DNA from: Elusimicrobiota bacterium | Lineage (GTDB): Bacteria > Elusimicrobiota > Elusimicrobia > 2-01-FULL-59-12 > JACPXA01 | Direction: 5' to 3' | Assembly (NCBI GenBank): GCA_016196785.1 | Contig: JACPXA010000160.1 | Location: 1-6,352, forward strand | Length of the DNA stretch: 6,352 bases | Shown: piece by piece, positions 1 to 5,657 of the stretch | Layout of the letters: each line of letters starts with the position of its first letter | Position numbering within the stretch: the first letter of the stretch is position 1 | The notes under the pieces: model-generated | What the model saw: only the letters and a program-made list of their open reading frames with translations | What the model was told of the DNA's origin: nothing | Databases searched by the model: none | Translations under genes and position numbers: made by a program

Positions 1-3000
1 CTCGGAGGGTTTCCTCAGCTTTTTTGATTTCTGCACGTAGCCCTTGAACTTTTTGCTCAAGCGTAGCCTGTTCCTCCCTTAAAACAACGATAGCAGCCTG
101 GTGCTTCTGGAGCTCTCGAGACTCTACGGGTACTTGTTTTTGCCGTTCGGGTGCGGTTACCTTCTTTGGTTGTTGTGCTTTGGCCTTAGCGCCTTGGGTT
201 AGTGGGCTGGGTTTGGGCTGAGCGGTCGGTTGGAACGTCCGGGCGAGCTCTTCCAGCTGAGCGCGTACTTCCGGAGAGAAGTCTTTGCCAAACTTCTTCA
301 ACACCATTTTCGGGTTCAGCGGTCCGGGGATCTTCATAACCTCACCAATCCTCAGCATGATCCTAGCTCTTCGTCCCCGTTCGATTCTGTTTCCAGGTCG
401 CCCTTCGAACTGTGGATTGGCTTTATTTACATGGTGGTGTTCCTCACCGTAGATACGGTCCTCAATCTCTGTGTGTCGATAAAGAACACGCTGACCATAG
501 ACGGTATCTCCCGGTTCGACTTGAACAGTTACTGCTGCGACCTCACCCGTTGACTGAAAGATCACGGCTTTACCTTTCGCCGCTTGGACAGGCGAGGTCA
601 TTTGGAGGACGATAAAGAAGACTGCCGTAGGAATACCGAGAAGCTTCCCCACCGTTCCCAAAAAGCTATGAGAGGAAGCGCCTGATGGGGATCGCCGCTC
701 TCTGGTGGGGAACAAGGTCAAGGTCAGCCATTTCGTTATTTGACCTCGCTTCTTGAAGACGTGCCTACCGAAGAGGAAGAGAACGACCGCTAGCCCAGTC
801 CATGCCAGAACCGCCCAACCAGGGATTCCAAGGAAGGCCAATGCCCACTCGTTCAGGAAATCGAACGGATGAACCACGGAGACAGAGCCTGAGGGCGAAT
901 CTTCAGAGGTCCCGGTATCTCCTTCCTTTAACGTTTGCAGCGCACGTTGAATTGCCCCACGAACCTCCTCGTCGGGTTCAGTGGTCAGCCGAGTGCTCAA
1001 TACTGCCTCCACTTGTGGCCGGCGATTCCTGCAAGATCCCATCTTGGCCAACCAACCCAGCACCCAGGCTGTTGCCCCTCGCACGATTGGCTCAGAATCC
1101 TCCTGGAACGCCTGAAGCAGCGGATCGACTGCGCGGGGGTCGCCGATATGGCCAAACGCCACAGCTGACGCTAACCGCACAGCGGGTGCTGGGTCTTGTT
1201 GGAGCGTTTGAGCCAGTGACATTACTGCATCAGGATTTTCCTTCCAGCCCAAGGCACAGGCGGCACCTTCTCGTACCTCCCAAATAGGATCCTGGTGGAG
1301 GGTTTGCGTTAGCTGGTCTATTCCCCAAAAGGCACACAACCGATCCAACGATTCGGCAACGGCTTGTTGCACCCCGGTATGAGAATCTCCGTAGAGCCTT
1401 TGCACGAGCGGAGCCGGCACCCGAAGATCATTAAATTGCCCTAGTGCCTTGGCTGTTGCCTTTCTTACACGGACGTCCGTGTCAATCCGAAGCACCTGAA
1501 TTAGCGCTTCAAGCACGATCTGTCGTGCCTCGACATTCAGCTGGACCATCGCCTGCGGATCTCCCAATTTGCCCAGGGCTTCAGCCGCCATCCTTCGTAT
1601 CTCATGGTCAGGATCCTGCTGCAGGATGGTACACAGCTGGGTTACCGCCCCTGAGAGACCCGATCGGCCTAGCGTCGGAGCCACCCGCCATTGCAGATTA
1701 GGCTCAAGCTCCAGTAGCCATTGGCGGTAGAGCTTCCACAAGCCATGTAAGCCATAAAGGAAATGGAGATGAGTAACTACGGCAAGGCTAGCGGTGCCCC
1801 CTACGATGAATCCGACCGTTCTTCCACCAAGCCAGTACCACCCCAGCATCGCACCACCCAACGCAACCCCAGCGGTAACAAGCCCCAGCCCCACTAAGGC
1901 AAGACGATCCTTCCAATCCTGCCTGGTACGCCAACCGAGCCTTCGGGTGACCCCAGGCACGTACTGGGCTTCGGTGTGAGCCAGCATGAACGCCACCGCT
2001 TTCCCTAGCAGGGCGCTGACCACCGTCATCCCTGGGGGCAACCCCAGTGCTGTGGCTATACCTCGTAGCGGCCCAAACAGCAAGGCCCATGCAACCATTT
2101 GCAAGGAACCGGTAAAGCCGATCTCTTCGAGGGCTGCTTTGGCCCAGGGAGAGAGTGTCCGGCCTAGCCGGCCTTCGACCCAGCGCCAGAACCAGAAGAC
2201 GTGCCCCATGGGGAGCGCAAGAAGTTGGAATGTGGCAAGGACAGGACGCTGGTAGGCGGTGAACCTTGTTTTGAAGGAATCGAGGTGAGCTTGGAGTGGT
2301 TTCCACAGAGATTGGCTGAGCCAGAGGCGGCCTCGGTGCCAGCGGGTGGAGGGGATGGCGGCACGGGTGATGAGGTGGTCGCCGACTTCGGTGGTGGAAA
2401 CCGCAGAGGCGGTTCGGGAGAGGGCAGCGATCTCCCGTGGGAGTGGGGTTGATCCCTGCGGCCCGTTCGGGTGGACTCGAACGCGGAAAGTGATCAGGTG
2501 GCGCAGCGCCTTGGCGGGGTCTGATGGATTGAGTGACTTCACGAGGAGGCGTTGGGTCAGCTCCGTCACTGTGGGGGCACTTCGCTGAGTGGTCGCTGGG
2601 TGAGCGTCTTGCCGATGGGAAGAGCGGGTTGTGGCGCCGGGTGGAGTCCCTGACGTGACGGTCTCTGTGACGATCTCTTCAATGACCGGAAGGCCAGCGA
2701 GGGCCGCGTGGGTTTGGGTCCGCTCGGCAGGTGTCAGGGAGAGGAGCTGCGCTTCAATACCGGCCAGGGACCCGTAGTTCTCACTGGCGAGCTCGGTCCG
2801 GCCGGGGTAGCCAAATCGGGCGGTGGAAGCAGCCAGCGCGGGCGGGGGGTTCATGGAGAGCTTTTCGCCGAGGAACAGACGGGAGAGTGGCGTCTGTTCG
2901 GGGAAGAAGGCCTCCAGGTATCGGGAGCGAGGATCGCCCTCCACGCGGGTGAGTTTGGGGGCCAGGGTGACGGACGGGATCTGTCGTTCATGGAGCAGGG

Positions 3001-3553
3001 CTTGGATCGCCGGGGTGTGGAAGCCGCCGGTGACAAGGACAGCGATCCGAGGGGAAATCGTCATCCCCGAAGGCCTCAATCGGGGATCCAGTCTCTGGGT
3101 CCCCGCTTTCGCGGGGACGACAATAGAATTGGGGTCAGACCCCAGTGCTTCCATCTTGGCGAGGAGGTTGGAGACGAGGGCGTGGGTGCGCTGATCGGCA
3201 TAGCGGTAGAAGTCCTCAAACGGCGCCAGCCGGTCTTGCGGGAGGAGGTTTGTGATTCCTACCATCTGCCACGAGCGCACGCGCTGCAGCTCCGCGGTGA
3301 CCTGTTGGTAGGTGTGCCACTCGTGCGGGGTCAGGGTCAAGGCGATGAGGCGTTCCGCGAGCGCGAGGTACCGGCTGAGGTGGAGCAAGGCCTGCGCTTG
3401 GGGGGTCTTGGCGAGGGCCTCAACACACGTGGATTCGAGCGCGGCCACCTCCTCCCACAGTGGCGCTGGCTCCATGCGTTCGGCGACCAGGCGATAGTCG
3501 AGGTAGCGCTGGAACGCCGGGGAGGTCTGCAGGGTGAGGCCGGCCTTCGTCAA
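1..3553 (-). CDS. Giant multidomain membrane protein, 3' part, runs off left edge: end of ChaN/TIKI-like domain, TM region, HEAT repeats, lipoyl/HlyD-like hairpin, coiled coil
   Basis: This is a single open frame of 1184 codons with no stop from about 3940 to the left edge, so the C terminus is missing. Residues 1-200 continue the domain begun in the upstream frame and end in a VTGGFHT motif (His179) typical of the last strand of ChaN/TIKI/EreA-like enzymes. Hydrophobic segments lie near residues 438-456, 484-505, 508-526, 552-574 and 578-594. About seven HEAT repeats follow (633-880), then a membrane segment (906-929) followed by a basic patch, a signal-like hydrophobic stretch ending in VQAA (971-992), a lipoyl-like hairpin (993-1033) and a charged coiled coil (1144-1184). 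Residues about 137-165 are encoded by palindromic repeats. The listed start is the TTG overlapping the upstream stop. No good ribosome-binding site precedes it, so the frame is probably the continuation of one frameshifted gene. The domain calls come from visual motif reading and the overall function is unknown. Confidence 0.82.
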   Translation of the reverse strand, partial: MTKAGLTLQTSPAFQRYLDYRLVAERMEPAPLWEEVAALESTCVEALAKTPQAQALLHLSRYLALAERLIALTLTPHEWHTYQQVTAELQRVRSWQMVGITNLLPQDRLAPFEDFYRYADQRTHALVSNLLAKMEALGSDPNSIVVPAKAGTQRLDPRLRPSGMTISPRIAVLVTGGFHTPAIQALLHERQIPSVTLAPKLTRVEGDPRSRYLEAFFPEQTPLSRLFLGEKLSMNPPPALAASTARFGYPGRTELASENYGSLAGIEAQLLSLTPAERTQTHAALAGLPVIEEIVTETVTSGTPPGATTRSSHRQDAHPATTQRSAPTVTELTQRLLVKSLNPSDPAKALRHLITFRVRVHPNGPQGSTPLPREIAALSRTASAVSTTEVGDHLITRAAIPSTRWHRGRLWLSQSLWKPLQAHLDSFKTRFTAYQRPVLATFQLLALPMGHVFWFWRWVEGRLGRTLSPWAKAALEEIGFTGSLQMVAWALLFGPLRGIATALGLPPGMTVVSALLGKAVAFMLAHTEAQYVPGVTRRLGWRTRQDWKDRLALVGLGLVTAGVALGGAMLGWYWLGGRTVGFIVGGTASLAVVTHLHFLYGLHGLWKLYRQWLLELEPNLQWRVAPTLGRSGLSGAVTQLCTILQQDPDHEIRRMAAEALGKLGDPQAMVQLNVEARQIVLEALIQVLRIDTDVRVRKATAKALGQFNDLRVPAPLVQRLYGDSHTGVQQAVAESLDRLCAFWGIDQLTQTLHQDPIWEVREGAACALGWKENPDAVMSLAQTLQQDPAPAVRLASAVAFGHIGDPRAVDPLLQAFQEDSEPIVRGATAWVLGWLAKMGSCRNRRPQVEAVLSTRLTTEPDEEVRGAIQRALQTLKEGDTGTSEDSPSGSVSVVHPFDFLNEWALAFLGIPGWAVLAWTGLAVVLFLFGRHVFKKRGQITKWLTLTLFPTRERRSPSGASSHSFLGTVGKLLGIPTAVFFIVLQMTSPVQAAKGKAVIFQSTGEVAAVTVQVEPGDTVYGQRVLYRHTEIEDRIYGEEHHHVNKANPQFEGRPGNRIERGRRARIMLRIGEVMKIPGPLNPKMVLKKFGKDFSPEVRAQLEELARTFQPTAQPKPSPLTQGAKAKAQQPKKVTAPERQKQVPVESRELQKHQAAIVVLREEQATLEQKVQGLRAEIKKAEETLR
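455..577 (-). other. Lipoyl/HlyD-like beta hairpin within the giant protein
   Basis: After a hydrophobic signal-like segment ending in VQAAKGK, the protein reads STGEVAAVTVQVEPGD followed by TVYGQRVLYR and HTEIEDRI. This resembles the first half of the biotinyl/lipoyl-like domain of periplasmic adaptor (HlyD/MFP) proteins, in which a G-x-V..V.V..GD.V..G..L strand pair leads to an ELE-type helix. No lysine stands at a modifiable turn, so it would be structural rather than a swinging arm. A charged coiled coil begins about 110 residues later. This is moderate-confidence motif reading, not a profile match. Confidence 0.5.
914..1657 (-). other. HEAT-repeat (PBS-lyase-like) scaffold within the giant protein
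   Basis: About seven helical repeats of 30-40 residues can be read in tandem. The recurring pattern is a DP turn, then a V/I-R element and an A-x-A-L-G element, as in DHEIRRMAAEALGKLGD, VRVRKATAKALGQ, WEVREGAACALGW, PAVRLASAVAFGHIGD and PIVRGATAWVLGW. This is the signature of HEAT/PBS-lyase-type repeats, which usually bind proteins. A multi-pass membrane region lies before it and a single membrane segment after it, so its side of the membrane cannot be fixed from sequence. Confidence 0.85.
3059..3122. repeat. Double-hairpin REP/MITE-like palindromic element inside the coding sequence
   Basis: Two hairpins stand in tandem. ATCCCCGA/TCGGGGAT spans 3063-3087 with a 9-base loop, and GTCCCCGC/GCGGGGAC spans 3099-3118 with a TTTC loop. 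They are joined by CCAGTCTCTGG, itself nearly palindromic, and the element is flanked by CGTC and GACG-like ends. The layout matches a common dispersed repeat whose usual form starts CGTCATTCCCGC. The coding strand reads it as VPAKAGTQRLDPRLRPSGMT, in frame with the large gene, immediately before the strand carrying GGFH. Confidence 0.85.
3130..3144. repeat. 15-bp perfect palindrome TGGGGTCaGACCCCA
   Basis: This is a perfect inverted repeat around a single central base. The same motif is common as a dispersed palindrome in genomes that carry REP-associated tyrosine transposases (RAYT). It sits 7 bases from the double-hairpin element at 3059-3122, so the two form one compound insertion. It is translated as part of GSDPNS in the large protein. 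No transposase is present in the window. Confidence 0.75.
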
Positions 3554-3600
3554 GGCGGTGGTGAGATCAGTCCCTGCAAGGCCTGCGGGGTCAAGCGATC
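3546..3600 (-). other. Frame junction: apparent -1 frameshift or TTGA stop-start coupling
   Basis: The upstream frame reads ...LTPQALQGLISPPP and stops at TGA (3552-3550). The downstream frame offers a TTG one base earlier (3553-3551), giving LTKAGLTLQTSPAFQRYLDY. Upstream of about 3600 the downstream frame looks non-coding, while the first frame looks coding there, so the switch lies within roughly 50 bases. A sequencing or assembly indel, a recent mutation, programmed slippage or reinitiation at TTGA could each explain it. There is no classical heptameric slippery site, and no strong ribosome-binding site at usual spacing before the TTG. Confidence 0.7.
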
Positions 3601-4833
3601 CGCCAATTGACGAAGGAGGGTGTGGCGTTCGCGGTCCGCTTGTGAGAGGTTGAGCGTTCGTTCCAACGCCTCGGCTGCAAGCCAGGTCGTGAGCGCAGGA
3701 TACGCCCGAGCACCGTGAGCCCGTGGTGACGTGCTCCTGGCCTGGTGAGCGGGAGGCGAGCGCGGGCTGCCCACCGGTGGCTGGCTGTCGGGCGCGTTGA
3801 TCCCGATCCGGTGTGCGAACGTCATCAGGAACCGGAGATAGGACCCAACCTCCAGCGTGCCAGTGCGATACGCCGTCAGTTGGGCATCCAGTTCCTGCAA
3901 GGCGGGGGGGTAGACCGATCGCTTGAGCTGGTTGACCTCACGAGAGACGCTGTGAAGCCTCTCGGTCGTCTTCGCCTGGAGAGGCAGGGCCTGTTTGAAG
4001 GCCTGCAGGTGGGCGAGATACAGCGGTTCATCCTCGACCCCCCACAGGATCGGTGCCACGGGGGCCGTCATTCCCGCATATTCCGGGCCACTGAGCAGAC
4101 CCTCGCGGATCAGGGCCTCACTCACGTGCTGGCGGATGGTGGCCTGAGGAACCGCTCGAAAGGGGTCGAGCACAAAGGGGCCGGAGGCGCCCTCTACGCC
4201 AACCAGCAAGGGTGAAGTGGGAAGAGGACGCACCCCCTCACCCCCACCCTCTCCCACGAGGGGAGAGGGAGCATTATGAAGGTCCGGGGTGGCTAGTCGT
4301 GCAGAGGGTGGAGCGGCAAGGAGTTGAAGCAGGGCTCGGCCAATGTGCAGTTGGGCTTCGGGATGGCCGTGAACATCTTGGAGATGGATGACGATCGGCG
4401 TCGTGGCCTTGGCTTGCACGGGCCAATCAATGGCTTGTACGGTGACCCACTCCCACGGGAGGTGCTGCAGCCATGGGACGGCTGAGAGCTGCCGGCGTGC
4501 GACCCGCGGGAGGTTCTGGGGAGGGGCCGAAGCGAGGAAGGGGGGTGGGACGGTGCGTGGCAGGTCTGTGGCGGACCCAGGAATGAGCGGGGTGAGTTGG
4601 GCCAGCAGGAGCGGGGAGCGATCGAAAGGGAAGGGGGTTCGGGGATTAGTGGGGTCGTGACTCGAGCCAGCGAGACGGCTGTTGGCAATGTGGCGCTGTG
4701 TCTGGACGGCTTGACGGCGTTCTTCCCAAAACCCCGCTTGCAGGAGTGGCGGGGCGAGGACGTTCGAGTAGACAAACACCACCGCCATCGCGGTCGCGGT
4801 CCACCGAACCCACCGCCAGGTTCGTTCTTCCAC
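3550..4833 (-). CDS. Secreted ChaN/TIKI-like domain protein, N-terminal part of the giant gene
   Basis: This frame encodes 427 residues. An N-terminal export signal or anchor (Arg/Trp-rich start, hydrophobic residues 13-33, then FWEERRQAV) is followed by a proline-rich linker and an alpha/beta domain. Visible motifs are HLQDVHGH (150-157), VEGASG (213-218) and GVEDEPLY (265-272), then a helical stretch with YPALTTWLAAEALERTL. The His, Glu and later GGFH pattern recalls the ChaN/TIKI/erythromycin-esterase-like fold, with possible metal ligands. Similar secreted proteins occur in Omnitrophota, to my recollection. I chose the GTG at 4833 because AAGGA lies 7 bases upstream; a TTG at 4884 extends the frame by 17 residues but has no ribosome-binding site. 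Residues about 187-205 come from a palindromic repeat. The frame stops at a TGA (3552-3550) in the middle of the domain, and the homologous helical region continues in the next frame, which suggests a frameshift. No substrate can be named. Confidence 0.8.
   Translation of the reverse strand: MEERTWRWVRWTATAMAVVFVYSNVLAPPLLQAGFWEERRQAVQTQRHIANSRLAGSSHDPTNPRTPFPFDRSPLLLAQLTPLIPGSATDLPRTVPPPFLASAPPQNLPRVARRQLSAVPWLQHLPWEWVTVQAIDWPVQAKATTPIVIHLQDVHGHPEAQLHIGRALLQLLAAPPSARLATPDLHNAPSPLVGEGGGEGVRPLPTSPLLVGVEGASGPFVLDPFRAVPQATIRQHVSEALIREGLLSGPEYAGMTAPVAPILWGVEDEPLYLAHLQAFKQALPLQAKTTERLHSVSREVNQLKRSVYPPALQELDAQLTAYRTGTLEVGSYLRFLMTFAHRIGINAPDSQPPVGSPRSPPAHQARSTSPRAHGARAYPALTTWLAAEALERTLNLSQADRERHTLLRQLADRLTPQALQGLISPPP
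4231..4270. repeat. Palindromic dispersed repeat of the CCCTCTCCC/GGGAGAGGG type inside the coding sequence
   Basis: A 9-bp perfect inverted repeat (4247-4255 with 4261-4269, 5-base loop) is preceded by CCCTCACCCCCAC. This matches a repeat family scattered through many environmental and proteobacterial genomes. On the coding strand it is read as NAPSPLVGEGGGEGVRPL, a peptide that recurs where such repeats are translated. It lies in a loop just before the VEGASG motif and does not break the frame. Confidence 0.8.
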
Positions 4834-4840
4834 CCCAGGT

Positions 4841-4845
4841 TCCTT
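4841..4845 (-). promoter_or_regulatory. Ribosome-binding site AAGGA deciding a GTG start
   Basis: AAGGA on the minus strand lies 7 bases upstream of the GTG at 4833-4831, which is ideal spacing. The alternative upstream TTG at 4884 has no purine-rich site and sits at the base of a hairpin. This favours the shorter N terminus of the large gene. Confidence 0.65.
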
Positions 4846-4883
4846 GCTGATGGGATTGTCCCCCTTGGCAACGCTCCGGAACA

Positions 4884-4907
4884 AAGGCGTGATTTCGGAA
4901 ACGCCTT
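4884..4907. promoter_or_regulatory. Perfect 7-bp inverted repeat in the leader of the large gene
   Basis: AAGGCGT and ACGCCTT flank a 10-base loop. The hairpin lies about 50 bases upstream of the GTG start and covers the alternative TTG start at 4884. It could be an operator or a 5' leader structure. The effect is unknown. Confidence 0.4.
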
Positions 4908-4913
4908 ACTCTA

Positions 4914-4919
4914 AGTATA
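4914..4919 (-). promoter_or_regulatory. Possible -10 box TATACT for the large gene
   Basis: TATACT on the minus strand lies about 80 bases before the GTG start and just upstream of the inverted repeat at 4884-4907. No convincing -35 hexamer is seen at 16-18 bases, so an activator would be needed. This is a weak call based on one hexamer. Confidence 0.25.
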
Positions 4920-4941
4920 GGCAACTGAGATTAAGATTGCC

Positions 4942-4955
4942 TTACGGAATCGTAA
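4942..4955. promoter_or_regulatory. Inverted repeat TTACG-GAAT-CGTAA upstream of the large gene
   Basis: This short perfect inverted repeat stands about 25 bases upstream of the possible -10 box. Related half-sites occur again at 5073-5101, so it is a candidate operator for a transcription factor. No regulator gene is present to match it. Confidence 0.35.
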
Positions 4956-4972
4956 CGCTTTTGTAAATTTTT

Positions 4973-4994
4973 GGCCCCTGGGCTCCCAAGGGCC
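4973..4994. other. GC-rich hairpin between the ATPase-domain gene and the large gene
   Basis: GGCCCcTGGG pairs with CCCAaGGGCC, giving a 10-bp stem with one mismatch and a very tight loop. On the minus strand it is followed by AAAAATTT and not by a T tract, so it is not a standard intrinsic terminator. It could still reduce read-through or shape a leader RNA. Confidence 0.4.
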
Positions 4995-5072
4995 TGGCGT
5001 GACCTGCGGGGGTTAGGGAGTGACGATGGGAACGGCTGGACAGGGGTTTTTAGTTACCCGTTCTTTACAATT

Positions 5073-5101
5073 CGTTAAGCCGATCGTAAGAACGGTAAGA
5101 A
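5073..5101. promoter_or_regulatory. Cluster of CGTTAAG / CGTAAGAA / GGTAAGAA half-sites
   Basis: On the plus strand, CGTTAAG (5073), CGTAAGAA (5085) and GGTAAGAA (5094) stand 12 and 9 bases apart. Tandem half-sites at about one helical turn are typical of dimeric response regulators of the OmpR/PhoB class. The nearby kinase-type ATPase gene makes that idea attractive, but the match is only by pattern. Confidence 0.3.
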
Positions 5102-5139
5102 TGGGTGGAGGCCAACATCAGACATTGACTGCGGGAGTC

Positions 5140-5496
5140 TTACATCCTCGCCGAGGGGAGGGTGAGGATGCAGGTGGTCCCTTGCCCGACGTGGCTCTCC
5201 ATCTGGACCTGGCCGTGATGGTCGTGCATGACCGCGAACACGTACGCCAGGCCAACACCGGGCAAGCGGCTCCGTTCAGGCCAGACACGCATCCAGGGCC
5301 GCCAGAGGTCTTCGAGGTGTTCCTGGGGAATCCCGGGGCCGGTATCTGCGATGACCAGCTGGAAGCGGTGGTCCTTCGGCTCCAACGTGAGGGTGATCCC
5401 CCCCTGCTGAGTATCCCGGCACGCGTTGTCAAGCACATGATAGAGCACAAGCCGCGCTAAGCAGGGTACTGACGCCTTCGACCAGCGTCTCTGCAA
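5140..5496 (-). CDS. Histidine-kinase-type ATPase (HATPase_c) domain protein
   Basis: The 118-residue frame carries all landmarks of the GHKL ATP-binding fold: the N box VLDNACRD (21-28), G1 DTGPGIP (51-57), G2 GVGLAYVF (80-87) and a closing GQGTT (104-108) before the last strand ILTLP. This is the catalytic domain that binds ATP in two-component sensor kinases. No dimerisation/phosphoacceptor domain with an H box and no sensor or membrane segment is encoded. The TTG start at 5496 is nominal: the first dozen residues do not look like the family, and the adjoining frame (ATG at 5578) supplies a better N terminus. It is probably a frameshifted gene or a kinase remnant; a stand-alone ATPase partner of another kinase is also possible. 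Confidence 0.75.
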   Translation of the reverse strand: MQRRWSKASVPCLARLVLYHVLDNACRDTQQGGITLTLEPKDHRFQLVIADTGPGIPQEHLEDLWRPWMRVWPERSRLPGVGLAYVFAVMHDHHGQVQMESHVGQGTTCILTLPSARM

Positions 5497-5578
5497 TGCG
5501 GACAGTGCTCCAGGCGCGCTTCATCTGCTCAATCAAGGCGTCTGGGGTCATCACCGGTGTCTTCGTGCCCTCGCTCAT
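5429..5578 (-). CDS. N-terminal fragment of the ATPase-domain gene, in a shifted frame
   Basis: ATG at 5578, directly after an in-frame TAG, opens a 49-codon frame reading MSEGTKTPVMTPDALIEQMK and then VEGVSTLL before it turns into SAACALSCA and stops at TGA (5431-5429). Joining VEGVSTLL to ARLVLYHVLDNAC of the next frame, by skipping one base near 5458, gives a natural lead-in to the N box. The restored protein would be about 145 residues and would still lack a phosphoacceptor histidine domain. No strong ribosome-binding site is seen. The fragment is too short to assign on its own. Confidence 0.45.
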   Translation of the reverse strand: MSEGTKTPVMTPDALIEQMKRAWSTVRIAETLVEGVSTLLSAACALSCA

Positions 5579-5616
5579 CTACCCGCTGCGGTCACAAAGT
5601 GCGCTTTTTGGCTGTT

Positions 5617-5637
5617 CCCCCCGTTGCAAAAGGGGGG
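5617..5637. repeat. C6/G6 hairpin repeat between toxin and ATPase-domain genes
   Basis: CCCCCC-GTTGCAAAA-GGGGGG forms a 6-bp GC stem. It resembles the dispersed CCCCC-TTTGnAAA-GGGGG repeats of many environmental genomes. A second tiny palindrome, GCGTaaaaACGC, follows at 5637-5648. No T tract follows the stem on the minus strand, so terminator function for the toxin-antitoxin operon is uncertain. The remaining spacer, 5579-5657, shows nothing else. Confidence 0.5.
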
Positions 5638-5657
5638 CGTAAAAACGCAATTCTTGC

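Noticed and set aside
802..1287. 161-residue plus-strand open frame
   Set aside because: The minus strand here encodes clear HEAT repeats; the plus reading is a Pro/Arg-rich shadow.
1788..2306. 172-residue minus-strand open frame in another phase
   Set aside because: It overlaps the membrane region of the large gene and shows no recognisable motif or hydrophobic pattern; the overlapping frame is far longer and coherent.
3059..3144. CRISPR-like array or insertion sequence
   Set aside because: The palindromes differ from one another and lack regular spacers, and there is no transposase or terminal repeat pair; a REP/MITE-like element fits better.
2708..3610. 300-residue plus-strand open frame
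   Set aside because: It is antisense to the continuous minus-strand frame with clear protein motifs, has low-complexity Gly/Arg/Glu composition typical of GC-rich shadow frames, and crosses the palindromic repeats.
4293..4871. 192-residue minus-strand frame overlapping the N-terminal part of the large gene
   Set aside because: It is Ser/Pro/Arg-rich without motifs, while the overlapping frame has a signal sequence and the HLQDVHGH motif.
4973..4994. Intrinsic terminator
   Set aside because: The hairpin is strong but is not followed by a T tract on either strand, so it was kept only as a hairpin.
5020..5460. 146-residue plus-strand open frame
   Set aside because: It is antisense to the ATPase domain, whose N, G1 and G2 boxes are unmistakable on the minus strand.
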